Positions 1-12,500 of a stretch of 64,000 nt of DNA are shown here, piece after piece; the first letter of the stretch is position 1; the number at the start of each line of letters is the position of its first letter. This DNA comes from Acridotheres tristis. Lineage: Eukaryota > Chordata > Aves > Passeriformes > Sturnidae. The notes below the pieces were generated by a model. The model ran no database searches. It worked only from the letters and a program-made list of their open reading frames with translations, and was not told the DNA's origin. A program made the position numbers and the translations under genes. The stretch spans positions 40,909,154 to 40,973,153 of the forward strand of contig CM072887.1 of NCBI GenBank assembly GCA_037013685.1. The letters run 5' to 3'.

Positions 1-332
1 AACAAACAGGAAGCAAACACTGCTGTATTCACAGAGACCCAAACAGTGCCAAGTAGCTAGCAACTCTTCCCTGCCAAACTTCCAGCAGATTCATTATGGC
101 ATGCCCTACTTCCCCCTATTTTTCTTATTTCTCAACTCCTCTCCAGAAAAATTCAGGTTTAGCAAAAATGGGCAAATACAAAAAAAAACCCACCAAAAAC
201 CAAATGGTAAAGAGCTTTCCATGCTGGGTTTCTGCTGTAGGGCTGGGTGCCTGGCAGCCACACTCTCCCCAGCAGCCAACAGCCCCATGTGCAGGGGGGC
301 ACTGGAGGGCCCAAAGCTTGATGTTGACTTAC

Positions 333-541
333 TCAGTGATGGCCTTCTTCTCAGAGAAGATCCTCAGGCAGAAATCTGCCTCCTGGTGCGGCTCAAATGT
401 GGTTGGAATAAGAATGTAATCACCCGGTGGCAGCTTGAATCGGTGGGATACTTCCCTTAAATTGATGTAGGTTTTGCTTCTGGCCTTGGAGGGGTGGTAC
501 CTGAAGAAGTCTTTGCCCAAGTGTCCATCTCTGCCAGGGCT
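333..541 (-). CDS. CAPN9: CAPN9 coding exon 11
   Basis: 209 bp. Encodes [20 protein letters not shown] then [20 protein letters not shown] and ends FSEKKAIT plus 2 nt. It finishes the C2-like domain; [21 protein letters not shown] is the family hallmark. Donor GTAAGTCAAC. Positions 1-332 are the next intron, and the following exons are outside the window. Confidence 0.95.
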
Positions 542-3500
542 CTAAGAGGACAAAAAAGGCGGTGTTGCACTGGCCAGGATGTGCTGAAAGCCATACTCAC
601 CCCTTTCCTAATGACAGAGCCAAATTCTGCCTGGCACAGGCATCATCCCAGGCTGGGATCCTGACGCTCATTCCCTCTCCCAGGTGCTTACAATTTAGCT
701 CCCACCTTATGGCAAGGACCCATTACCACTGCCCTTTCCCACCCAGAAGGCAGTCTCAGAGTACTCTGGGACATTCCCTGCCACTAAACACCACCATCCC
801 AGGTAAGGTGTCACTGAGCAGTGACAACAGATTGACCAACCTCAACCCCACTTGGGGACAGGCATCTGTGTGTGATGTGCCCCAGGATGCTCAGAAGAAG
901 CAATATTCCCTCTTTTTGAGCCTGGCAGGGGGTAACAGAATCATGGGGCTGAGGGGTCTGTCCTAGGAACCCATGGGCCTATGGGGACTCCTAAATTCTG
1001 CTCTGAGAGGACTCCATCCTCCATGGGGCTTGATGTAACTGAGGTTATTTTAAGAGCAAGGACCCTAAAAATAGGGCAGGGGTACTAAACCAGAGAAAGC
1101 TCCAAATACCAACAGTGCAGCTCCTGTGCTGTAGGAGCAAAGGAGTACCTCATAAATAGAGTAGCCAATGGTCAGCATTTCAGCTCCAAGCTTCCTGAGT
1201 TTACGACGACCCTTTTGCATCAGTGCTGCTATAAATGTGCAGTCGTCTTGTCCATCGTCCTTCTCTGTCAAATGCAGCTTGATTTGTGGATTTGTCCAAA
1301 AAGTCTCTGCCAATGAAAAGAACATCAGAGAGTTTCTTGACTCAGAATAATAAACCACCACTACTACTACAAAAATACCTCCACCAAACCAAAAAAAGAC
1401 GATTAAGCTGAGGTTTCTCTCAAACTTAGTTTTTCCATTAATCGTTATACTTCTTTCCACTAAGCTTTGCAAAAAACAAGCCAAATCCCAAATGCCTTCA
1501 TGGAACTAGGTGTAGGAAAGATTTTAGGCCTGGTGCCTTATTAAGTTACCATGTTTGAAATGAAGCTCTCAGATGAAATTTAGTTAAAATTACATAGCTA
1601 CAATGATTCCATAGTGCTGGTGCCAGTGTGCACTAACACAGTTCAGATCCATGACACAGCTTCAGAGGCACATAAACATGTTAGCTGAGCTGGACTTTTT
1701 GTCTCATTTTACACTTGCTGCTGCAGTTTAACTGGCTTATTGAACCTAGTCCTGCTCATGCAAATGTCATTAAGAGGTAAATCAGATCCAATGAACCTGA
1801 GAGCAAAAAAAGGCAACTCTTTCACCACAGTCTCAAGTGGTACCATGTGCACATTTATCACTTTGTTCATTGCTGGTTTGTTCATTCAAAAAAAGCCAGT
1901 CACAGGAAATTCTTATCTTCAAAGTACAGTACCCTTAAACCTCGTGTTTTGAGTTTCTTCATTTGTCCCTTTGGCTGGTTCCTGTCAGCTGAACCGTCCT
2001 GTGCCCACAGCTCTGGCTACAGAGCGCCTCTCTGGAGGGCTATAGCTGAGGGTGGGTAAAGATTTCAGTGCCTGCTGCTCATTTTCAAACTGGTATGTAC
2101 TTACCTAGGAAATTTCTACATCCTCCTGCGGTGGCTCCTCGGACCCAACTTCCCTGGTGGATGGTCACTTCCCATTTGTGAGCAGTGCTGTCTTCCAGGG
2201 CATCTGGAGTCAGGTTGCAGATCTCAACTTTGTCAAAATGCACTTTGAAGTCTTCAAACTTCATCCTGAGCAAAAGACATGGCAAGGAACAGGCAGCCAT
2301 TTGTTTTTGTGAAGGATGCCCAGCAGAAATATTTATCCCCCGGAGCCCCAGGGCCAGATCACCAGTTCATGTAGAATAGTTTTGGTGACCATGGATATAT
2401 GCCAGCACACAGGAGGAGAGCAACTAGCTTTCACTCACTGTGGTGTAAAGCACAAGCATCCTTTTTATCTGCATCTCATTCTGACATACCTTAGACCTTT
2501 CTTTTACTCAGTTACAGCTGTGTCTAAGATGAAATAGAAGTGACACTGGCATAAAAACTACGGTGGAAAGAGTTCTTTCAACAACACCATCCTGGCCTTA
2601 ATGGCTGCATCTGTATTGCCAAATACCCAACCAAAGGATTATCTGGCATGTGCAGGAGCTAAGTCTTCATACAAATCATCTTTGTGTTCAATGTCAGGCA
2701 CAATGATAGCCCAACCAGTGACACATGAAAATGGATTAGTCAAGCCATGATATGATTACATGTCTGCACTGCAATTAAAGCAACATTTGGGTCTCTGCTA
2801 AGGTTCCTAGGCTCAAGCTGCTCACCCTTCCCTCTCTTATGGGTGCCTGGGACCTTGTTCTAGCAAAAATATACACCAAATGTGTGAGAAAAAATGTGTT
2901 TGGACTTGAGAAATGTCTCCAACCTGCCCCTGAAGGTAGAATAGACACAGCTGCCTGCTACTGTGCCCCACAAATTGTGCTGCATATGTTTTATGCCCAA
3001 GGTGGAGACATGTACATGGCAATGGGAATGAGGGAGAAAATGCCACAATATGGGCAGTCTTGAGCTACTATGCTGGGCTGGTTGAAACTAGCCTGCTCAG
3101 CCCATGGAGAAGCAGATATGCCAGGAGATTTTATTTAGCAGGTACGAGGGCAAAAAGATATCAATAGTCCTGTTGGCCAAGGAGTCAGTTCAGGACTGGA
3201 CAAACAGCCAAGAGAAGGGACAGCCAGAGTCAGGCACTGCTGGGCACTGGGTGCAGCCCTGAGCAAAGCAAACAGTGCACAGAAGCTGTCTAAGAGGCAG
3301 GAGCTTGCATGGTGTGCACCAAAAGGACAGGAGGCACACATACTCTAAGGCTGAGGGCAGCCTCGGTAGGCTGAACTTCCCTCTGTAAAAGAGGTGATGC
3401 ATTAAGCCTTTGTGAGGGCAATTGGGCATCTAGACATGTTCTCTGCTCTGAAATGCTATCTGGAAGAGCCCCCCTCTCTCCCTGGACCATAGAAATAACA

Positions 3501-6500
3501 CACAGAGAAATGGATCTCCCTAACACAAGCTTTTACAACTATCCTTTTCCTCCTGTGTCAGGTGCCTAACAACAAAATGGAGTAGCAGGACAGCAAAAGC
3601 CCTCCAAGATGCAAGTTTATCTGTGGCAGTGGCAGATAGGACCCAGCTAGCCCCCACTGTACCTCATCCAACACAGATAGTTCCATTTTTCTTCCTCATA
3701 ACAAATAGATGTCTGTGGTGGTATTAATTTACACTTGCTATGGGCCATTTTACAACTTTGCTTTGGTGTGGAAAGAAACAGCAGGGTTTGTTTTGCTGAG
3801 TTCTGCCCTTTTTTGTCAGCTATTCCCAGATATTGCTAGCCCTAGGCACTGCTAATTCTCACTCTGATGCTCAGGACATTAAAGCAGGGGCAGCATAGCA
3901 AAAGCTATCTCTAAATGCCTTGGTATCCTGGCCACACTATGCAATTTTGGGCTCTTTGGAAATGTGCTGCAAAGCAGAGGAAGGGGGGTTGCCCTTTATA
4001 GATTAGATTTGACTTCTAGGAGGTAAAACATCTGTTCTGATTTCCCTAGAGCTGTTCTGAGTTTGTACTTAAGAAGGGAAAAAAAGGCTCTGATCCTCTG
4101 ACCATAGAAGGCAAGGGTGAGTGAGAAGCTGATTTCTTAGCCAGCTGCAAGATGCCCCTTTGCATCTGTTAGAAGCACCTGGACAAGATCAATCTGAACT
4201 GCTAATGTCAAAATGTCTTTGGGGTAGTTAATGAGGTCAAATGTCCTCAGCATGTCACCATGAAGATTTTCTCCAGTTCTCACAAGTCCAAATAACAAAA
4301 GGGTGCGAAAAGGGATTTTTTTTCCATTAATTTCACTGTTCATTTGATGCCTACTTGCACACTTTTACCTCCATCACATGGTCAGGTTTTAAGTTCTGTC
4401 CTGCACTGAGATACTTGCTGGAGTTACTTGGGTTCTGTGTAAAGTCTTTCTCCCCTTTACAGTCACCACATATGCTACAGCTGTAGCCAGGTCAAAATCA
4501 GACAAAAACCCACCAAACCCAAAACCCAAACAAACACAAAAGCTTTTTGAAGAAACTGCAAATGCTCTGATGCATTTGCTATGTCAATAACAAAATAACT
4601 CAAAATATTTTATGTAAAAATACAGTAACAGAACAGCCACTGTTCGGCTGTTCTACATCCCTCCAGTTATCAAAATTTGAGATAAATAATTTGATGTGAT
4701 TTAATGTGCTGCATTATCATCTCAAATAACTTCTCAGGCCTGAAGTTGAACTTTGGTGTAACTTGCAGGCAAAATCTGGAATAGCTTCATTACATGCCTT
4801 TCTAGATTTACCTCGGTGTAAAAGAATTGAGCATCTGGCCCTAGAAAATGTGATCCAACACATTATCACAGCAGGGTTGATATAGGAGGGGATCCTGTGC
4901 AAGTCAGCCATCTGCTCTGAGATCATGAATTTGGCATGAAGAACAGTTCACACTTCTAAAGCAATTTCCACCATGATAGTTTCTTCTTTTTCTTATCTCA
5001 TCTCATCTCATCTCATCTCATCTCATCTCATCTCATCTCATCTCATCTCATCTCATCTTTTCTTCAAATTTTCCACAATTTCACATTTATCTTGGTGCTC
5101 TTTTACTTTACACAACTAGTAGTATTGTTTCTCAGGATTTATCCTCTTCCAGTGCATGTCCAGAATGGATCTTGAAGGCATTTCACAGCTGATATAGTGC
5201 CATACAATGCTCCCTTCTGTATATCCTGCCTTTGTTCATGGGAAGGATTTAAAAGGTGTTACATTAATGGGAGACACATGTACAGTTGGCATTGTATTTG
5301 AAATGCCAATGCCATTAACTAAACTGATTTTTGAGGCCTTTTGTTGTTAAAACAGATATAGGCACACATGAAACACAGAAAACAAAAAGAGCATTCTACC
5401 TGCCCTCTCTTAGGCAGAAACTGAGAATTTCGTCACTTGCACCTTGATTTCTGATTGGAGTGACACTTTAGGAACCCATGGCTTACCAGAACTCTCCATC
5501 ATCCCGTGCTGCCTGCGACAGGCGTCTCTGCTCCGATGGGCTGATGGAGCGCCACTCTGCAGAGCTACAGGAAAGCAAAAACAAGCTGTACTACAGATAT
5601 GTGGCAATTAATTTTCCCTGGCTCAAAATGACTGGCTGGACGTAACAGCAGGATGTTCTTCTCTCACCTGTGTTTTATTTGTGCAGCTTACACAGGCACA
5701 GTTGCATTTAAGAGGTTCCTGATCCTGCTGGCACTCATGGTCACAGCGACCCAATTAATGCAGCCAAAAGCAGCACCAGGCCAAAGATCCCAAAGCTTTT
5801 CCAGAGTGGTCTCAATGTGAGTTCTTGAGACTGCTCTCAGGTGTTTGGGTTAGAGATAATAGGGCTATTGGTAAACCTCAGGATATTGGTAAGTAAACAT
5901 TCTCTTTAAATCTATACTCCATCTGTAGCACCATCTTCTTTTTCACTCTTGTTGCTAATTTAGGGCCAGAAGTTTTTCCAAAATTGAGTCAATGGGGACT
6001 GAATAGGTTCCTTCCCCTACACAGAGAGATTTGGTGGAGTAACTGGGGCCCCAGGTTAAATCTTTGCCTCCTTTTCACTCACTCCTTCAACTCCAGCTTT
6101 GGCATGTCAAAATCAAACAAGAACCTGATAAAGCTTTTCAGGAAACCTAGAAGTGCACTACTGTATTTCCAATCTGACATAATAAGCTTATGGAGTAGAA
6201 GGCACCTTGTGCTGTGGTTTTTAATTACATCAACCACTGCAAAATGTTAATAAAGGCTCCTGTATTGACCTGCAAGCCCCTGCGCATCCTGAGTTCCAGA
6301 AAGCCTCCCAAGTGCAGAGGAAGAGCTCTGCTTTGCAGAGACAGCCTTTTTCATGAACAGCATAAACTGCCAGATGCTTGTCCTGATTATAACCTCTCCA
6401 TCTTTTTCAGATTTAAGAACTCATTATACATGTAAATTATCCATGTTTTTCTTCAAGATAAAGGATCTGAGCTTATGTGGACACATTTAATTTACTTCTG

Positions 6501-9500
6501 AGCCATGATAAGGACAAGGAAATTTAAAGTAGTCCTACAAATGATTACATGTCTCAGCAATATTAAATGAACAGGCAGGTTATAGTTCCTCTCCTCTACA
6601 TCTATGTGAATAAAACAAACCTCAGTAGAAAAAGTGAAACAAAAATGAAACAATGCATATGTGCAAAAATATACTGAAAAGTGTGTGTTGGAGGGGAATC
6701 TAGTGTTGATTTTTTACTGTGTTATTTTTTCCATTTTGTATTATTCGCACTTTACCATTAGTAGTAAACCCTGATTGGTTTTCAGGCCAGTCCTGTTGTG
6801 GTTTGGGATCCTTCCACAACTTTGGCATCGAGAGGGTCGCATTTAATGGCCATATATTATTATTAAGATATTACCCCTGATGTGTTCAGAAACCCCAATC
6901 AATAAACATAGAGATGCAAGCTATTCAGAGAGGGTAATACACTATCAGTTTCAGCTTATCTGTAGTAGGACAAAGTATGGATGTTGTGTTACAAGCACTA
7001 CAGCAACAGGCTTGTAAACATTTAACCAAAAATATCACTCCAAATGAATAATTTTTACAATTGAGAGTGTATTAAAATTAACTTATTTATATTAATGCAT
7101 GATTTCTGCTATGCTAGGTTTTGGGCGCTAAACAACCTCGACAATATCCTTGCATTGTGCTGCTTTGAATAAGCTGAGGGGGAGATGCTGTAGGGCAGTA
7201 ATGCTGTTAGGCACGTGCAAACTCTTGGTTTAATTTCCCATGGAACAGCTGGGGCTGCAGGAAGCCAGCTGTGGAGCAGAAGTTGGGATGTGGCCTTTGC
7301 GAGGTCAGTGTGTAAGGGACAGTGCACCCACTTGTCACTCCAAGGGCCGTTCCACTCCACCTGTCCCCACGGGTTCCTTATCCTTATCAGCTTCACTTGC
7401 CGGCCCCTGTAGCTCACCTGGGGAAGAAGGAAATAGAGAAAATATCATGTGCCAGGATCTAGGGAGCAAGGCTTCTCCAGTGTGCAGAGGCTGCTGTTAA
7501 CAGCTGGGCAAAAGGCGCAGAGTGCCACAGGAGACGTGGGAGGGGAAGTTGGACAACTATCCCCAGGATAACTTCCCCTGTCACCTGAGGCTGAGGAGAC
7601 ACTCCCTTATCCTTTCCCCAAGTGTTCCCTTGCCCTGTGCTGCTGGACATACCTCCTCAATGCCAGTCACAGAGTATGCATGGCCTTTCACAAGGCCAAA
7701 CGGGGTCCGGGCTTCTGACTCGGCAGCACTGCTGGTCTGTAATAGGGGAAAAAATGTGAATGAACGTCTGTCTTCAGAGTGAGAATGCAACTGGTGCCAC
7801 CTGGTCTCTTCCAAGTACCAGGCTAACCAGTGGCTAACCTGTACTACAAACAGGGAACTTGTCTGTCTGCTCAACCTTGGTGAAATGGTCCCCTTTTGGG
7901 GAAAAATATGGGGGGTTTTACTCATTGTTCACTCAGAGAAAAAATGAGGTTGTTCCAGGATGGAATTCCTCTTCTACACCTGTGATTTTTTTCAGCACCA
8001 CCTACATTTCCAGGATCTCAGTCTTAACTCTCAGCCTGAGATCAGATGTTCACATGGTCTCATTTCTATTAAAAAGGCTTTGATGGACAGTGATGATGGT
8101 GAAGGGTCCCATCAGCCAGCTGAGTATCACACTGCCTAGTTCAATAAAAATTTAACTAGTCTTTGCAAGCAGCAAACTTCATCAGGAGAAAAAGCGAAAC
8201 TCAAACCAGAAAACATTGAACCCCAAAGCTGAGGGAATCAAGAAATTGAGACCTCATTTCTTACTTACATCAATAGAGCAGCCCACCATTGAGCATCTTT
8301 TCAGGGCTTTTTCTAGGATTTCATAGAAATTGTCAGGAGCCGCCTTAACATCATACATTTCTCCTATGCCCCCAGTGAAATCCTCCATGGCCTCTATTGT
8401 ACTGCCACCCTTCAGAGACTCGTAGCTGCCATTCAACCTGGAAAACACATGCTAACTGTGAGAACTGCTTTCAAGATATCCATGTTTGAGAGCTTTCTCA
8501 CACATGTGTGGAATTGTAGCAATAACACTGAAATCAAAATAAGTACCCCAGAGCGTACCCAAGCAGTAGTATTAGGGTCATTCTGCTTCCCTTTTTAGTT
8601 ACATTTTTAATTCATCCATTTCTCCATGTCTTTAAAGCCTGGGGGTGTTCTTTCTTTAGTGCCAGTTGTCAGGCTGGCAAGGGCAGCAGCAAATGCTAGA
8701 AGCTGCTCACTAGAATTGTGAATACCATACCATATGAACAAACTGTGAATAATGCATGCACAAGTAGCAAATTATGTATGTGAACCAGGACTTACTTGGC
8801 ATAGGCTTTCTCTAGTAAGGCACTCCAAAATTCATTGAGTTCAGCTGAGTGCAGGAAAACCAGCCGGCCCTTGAAGGTGGGTAATCGGTCATCGATCACG
8901 ACATCCAGCCACTCGTTGTGCTGCCAAAACTGGTTAGAAAGAAAGGATGCTGCATGAGTTTGCTGACAGCACAGCATTTCCTGAGAGTAGGATTCTGGTG
9001 TCCCAGCATTTCTAATTGTAAGTTAGTGACAATCTAACTTGATTAGAAGACATGTAAATCACCTGTTCCTGCGCTGCCATGCAAGGTTGCTCTCTAGGAA
9101 AGGTGATCTGTCTTAAGGAAACATCAAGAATAAATATATAGTCCCATACTGTGGCTCCTTATCTGGATAACATCACTCACATAGCTGCACAAGTGTTCAC
9201 CACATAATTCAAGACTTCTTTAGGACATACATGTGTTACAGATCCCAGTTCAACTCCTTCAAGGACTTATATCCTAAGTGAGGTGTGTGTGTGCTCAGGC
9301 AAATGTGAAATTATTTCTAACGCCATGTATCTGTTCACAAAACAGAAATGGCTGTATTTGTGCCTGTATGAGGCTGACATAATCCTCTAGTTTGTGTGTT
9401 AAAACATGAACAACAGTGTAAGCTCAGCAATCCTACTTTTTTCAGTGTCTCCTCTGCAGTACCTGGCAACCTCACTGCAAAATAGACTGTGAAATGTAAT

Positions 9501-12500
9501 GACAGAGATGTGTTCATTCGGTGACAGATGTTCACCTTACCTGGAAGTGAAATATTCCAGCATAATCTGGCCCAAAATTTTGATCCAATGGCACCACTCT
9601 TGCTAGTGTTTTTTCATTCAGTGTGAGAGAAGCTATAGCTGCTAGTAGCCAGCAGTCACCTAGAAGGACAAGGGGAAAAGAGGAGAAAAAGGGGCCAGAG
9701 GAGATGTTATGACAGTTAGCTGCCACTTCCCCTGAAACCCAAAAGACAGCCTGCTTGTACCCAGAGAGGGTGTCCCTGCCTGGCCAGGGCAGACTGTGCT
9801 TCAGTCTGGAGGTGCTCGTAGACAAAAGACTCCCTTGGGCTCACAGGACCCTCAAGTGAAGATCCTTCCCTGATCCTGAATTCCACTGCACAAGATGGTC
9901 CCTGGCATGGATGGGAGGGAGCTATCCAAGAGGTGAGCCTGGGCAGGACCTCGAGCTCCACTGTTCCCACCAGTGCAGGAGGGACAACATCCCCTCCTGT
10001 GTGAGGACACTGCTGCTGCTCCTCACAGTGTGTAGACATGAACACACCCACCCAGGGGGAATCACTCACCAAGATCCCCTTGACAAATGTCAGTTCTGGT
10101 GGCTCCTCCAAGGATAAACTTGGGGTCTTTGACAATGTCCTGCAACAGTGAGACAGAGAAATTACTTACAGTGGGCCAGGAAAATATCACCATCACTCTG
10201 AACCAGACTTGCAGCAAACAAACCCTGCGTGTCACACAAGTTGTATTATCCTACAGCAGTGTTGCCACCACAAAGAACAAGATGGGGAATCCTTGCTAAT
10301 TAATTACAGTGTAGAGCTATTAAAGAATCAGCTACCCTCATTTTTTTCATAATTAGTTGGCTCCTAATGAAAGGCTGGCATTCTTTATTCATCTGTAGGC
10401 AATTGTTAAAATATCATAGCACAAACTCATCCAGAAGATTTATGTAAGGCTGCAGCCCCAGTTAACAGGGCTTTTTGTTTGCCTGCTTTCCTCCAATGGC
10501 TGAAAAAATAAAATTGGCAATTTACTTTTAATTGAACTAGTGAACCTTTCATTTACTTGCATGTAATATCTGGAACATACAGTGTCTGACATTCATGAGA
10601 CAATTTCCTCCTCAAAAAGAAAACAACAAAGACAGCTTCAGTCCTGTTAATTTTTAGGAGGAGCTAAACACTACCCACCCAGAGATCAGAGGGAATGGTG
10701 CTCATGGTGGTATTATAGCAGTTCTCAAGCATTCATTAGACTGGTTCATTTCAATTACGAGTACCATGGCTGGATAGAAAAATTACAGTGATAAACCAAT
10801 AAATGTGGCAGGAATTCTTCTCCATTTTCCCATGAAGTGTACATTGAAGGTAATTGATTGAACTGAATGGAAAAGGAGAGAGGAGAATATGTAATATATT
10901 ACAGGAGGAATATGCCTGTAGTTAAGCAGTCTGCCCTGATACATTATTGCAGGCCCTGTGGCAAGAAGCAGATCCTTCTGCTTAAGTGGGAAATGAAACA
11001 AATTAATGGGGAGGGCAGGGGAAATAGAAGAGCACATTCAGTCATTTAATCCCTGCATTTGTCTAGATTAAATTTAGTTGCTTTGTGCTTATATCACTGC
11101 ATTTCCTCAGATCATAAGCAGAATATTAATAGTTTTGTTCGGCTTCCCGCACTTGTTGCTGAAGCACCTGCTGCTGGGCACTGCTGGAGCCAGGGCACTC
11201 CCCTCAGAGAGCCAGCACTGCTGCTGCCGAGCTCCCCCTGCAGCGGCAATATTCAGCAGGAAGCTGGTTTGCATATTTTTTGTTTGCCTTTGCTGGGGAG
11301 GAGGTGGTGGCCGGTTGTGCCCCGGCCACATGTGCCCCGGGGAGGAGGTAGCACAGAACATCACATCCCCAGAGTGTGGAGCAAAGGGAAATCAAACAGC
11401 AGCTCCTCCTTACCTGGCCCGCCTGCTTGTTAAATACACTCAGTGTTGGGACTGGGCATGGACAATAAAAGCACAGCTCATTGCCTTTAGACATTGATAT
11501 AGCAATGGCTCATAAAGTAGCTGATCTTCAACAACACACTTTGCTCTCAGGAAATGTAATTCTCATTGCAACTAATGCATTTAGCTGTTACCAAGAAGCC
11601 CTTGTGTGTTAGCAAGGGACAAGATAAAAAACCTTTCCACTGACATGGGTTTGATTCATGACTCATTGTTTATTACACATCTCTGTAGCTCACATATGGG
11701 AAAATATTTTCAACCTCTTATGTCTAAAGCAATCAAAAACAATTTTTTAAAAAATCAGTAAAAAGGAATTGAAAGGATGTTGACTGGACGTGTGCCACAT
11801 TCTCTGCTGCGCAAAAGAAAACACACTCTACAGTTTTTTAGTAGGTATTGCAAAAATAATATTAATTTTAAAAGGACTTTAAGATAGTATAATAATGTAT
11901 CAGGACTTTCAGCATGTTAAAGGACAAAACCCAGCATTCACACACAGCACACAGTAATATAAGGATTCACCTGCACAAGGATATTTCCTAGAAGTAGGAA
12001 CATGCAGTCTTCAGGGAGATGAAATGTAGCGACCTGTCACTGTCCTGATGCTGCATTAAAGCTGTGTTTCTTTAAACCCAAAAGAAAACAAAAAACAGGC
12101 ATCCCTGTACCTGTCTTGCACTGGGAGAGGGAGTGCATAGAGACCTAAAACACTCTGGGAGTGAGATTGTTTAGGGTGGTTTCTGTGATTACATTTCTCT
12201 GCCTGGTGCCAACCTGTCATACTGGTTGTCCATGGCTGTTCATACTAGCAATATTTCTTTACTTCCTCCTGTAGACCATAGACTCGTTTGACATTGGTAA
12301 AACCTGTTTGTCTTTCCTTTCTTGGGTTGTTTTTCTTTCATTCTTCAATTTGTATGTCTAACTTTCCTAGACACTGGGCTGTTGAATTCATCCCAGCAGT
12401 TGAATAAGGAAAGGAAAGGAAAGGAAAGGAAAGGAAAGGAAAGGAAAGGAAAGGAAAGGAAAGGAAAGGAAAGGAAAGGAAAGGAAAGGAAAGGAAAGGA

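Larger units (their letters stand above)
542..5486 (-). other. CAPN9 introns 8, 9 and 10 (non-coding between exons 8 and 11)
   Basis: Intron 10 is 542-1148, intron 9 is 1307-2104 and intron 8 is 2266-5486, with exons 9 and 10 inside the span given. Apart from the (TCTCA)n tract in intron 8 I see no coding potential, RNA gene or recognised repeat. Short ORFs here have no homology that I recognise. Confidence 0.8.
5565..10069 (-). other. CAPN9 introns 2 to 7
   Basis: Introns are 5565-7331, 7418-7652, 7737-8268, 8438-8795, 8930-9540 and 9660-10069; the exons between them are listed separately. Nothing else is recognised. The ORFs in these stretches are extensions of exon frames or chance reading frames. 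Confidence 0.8.
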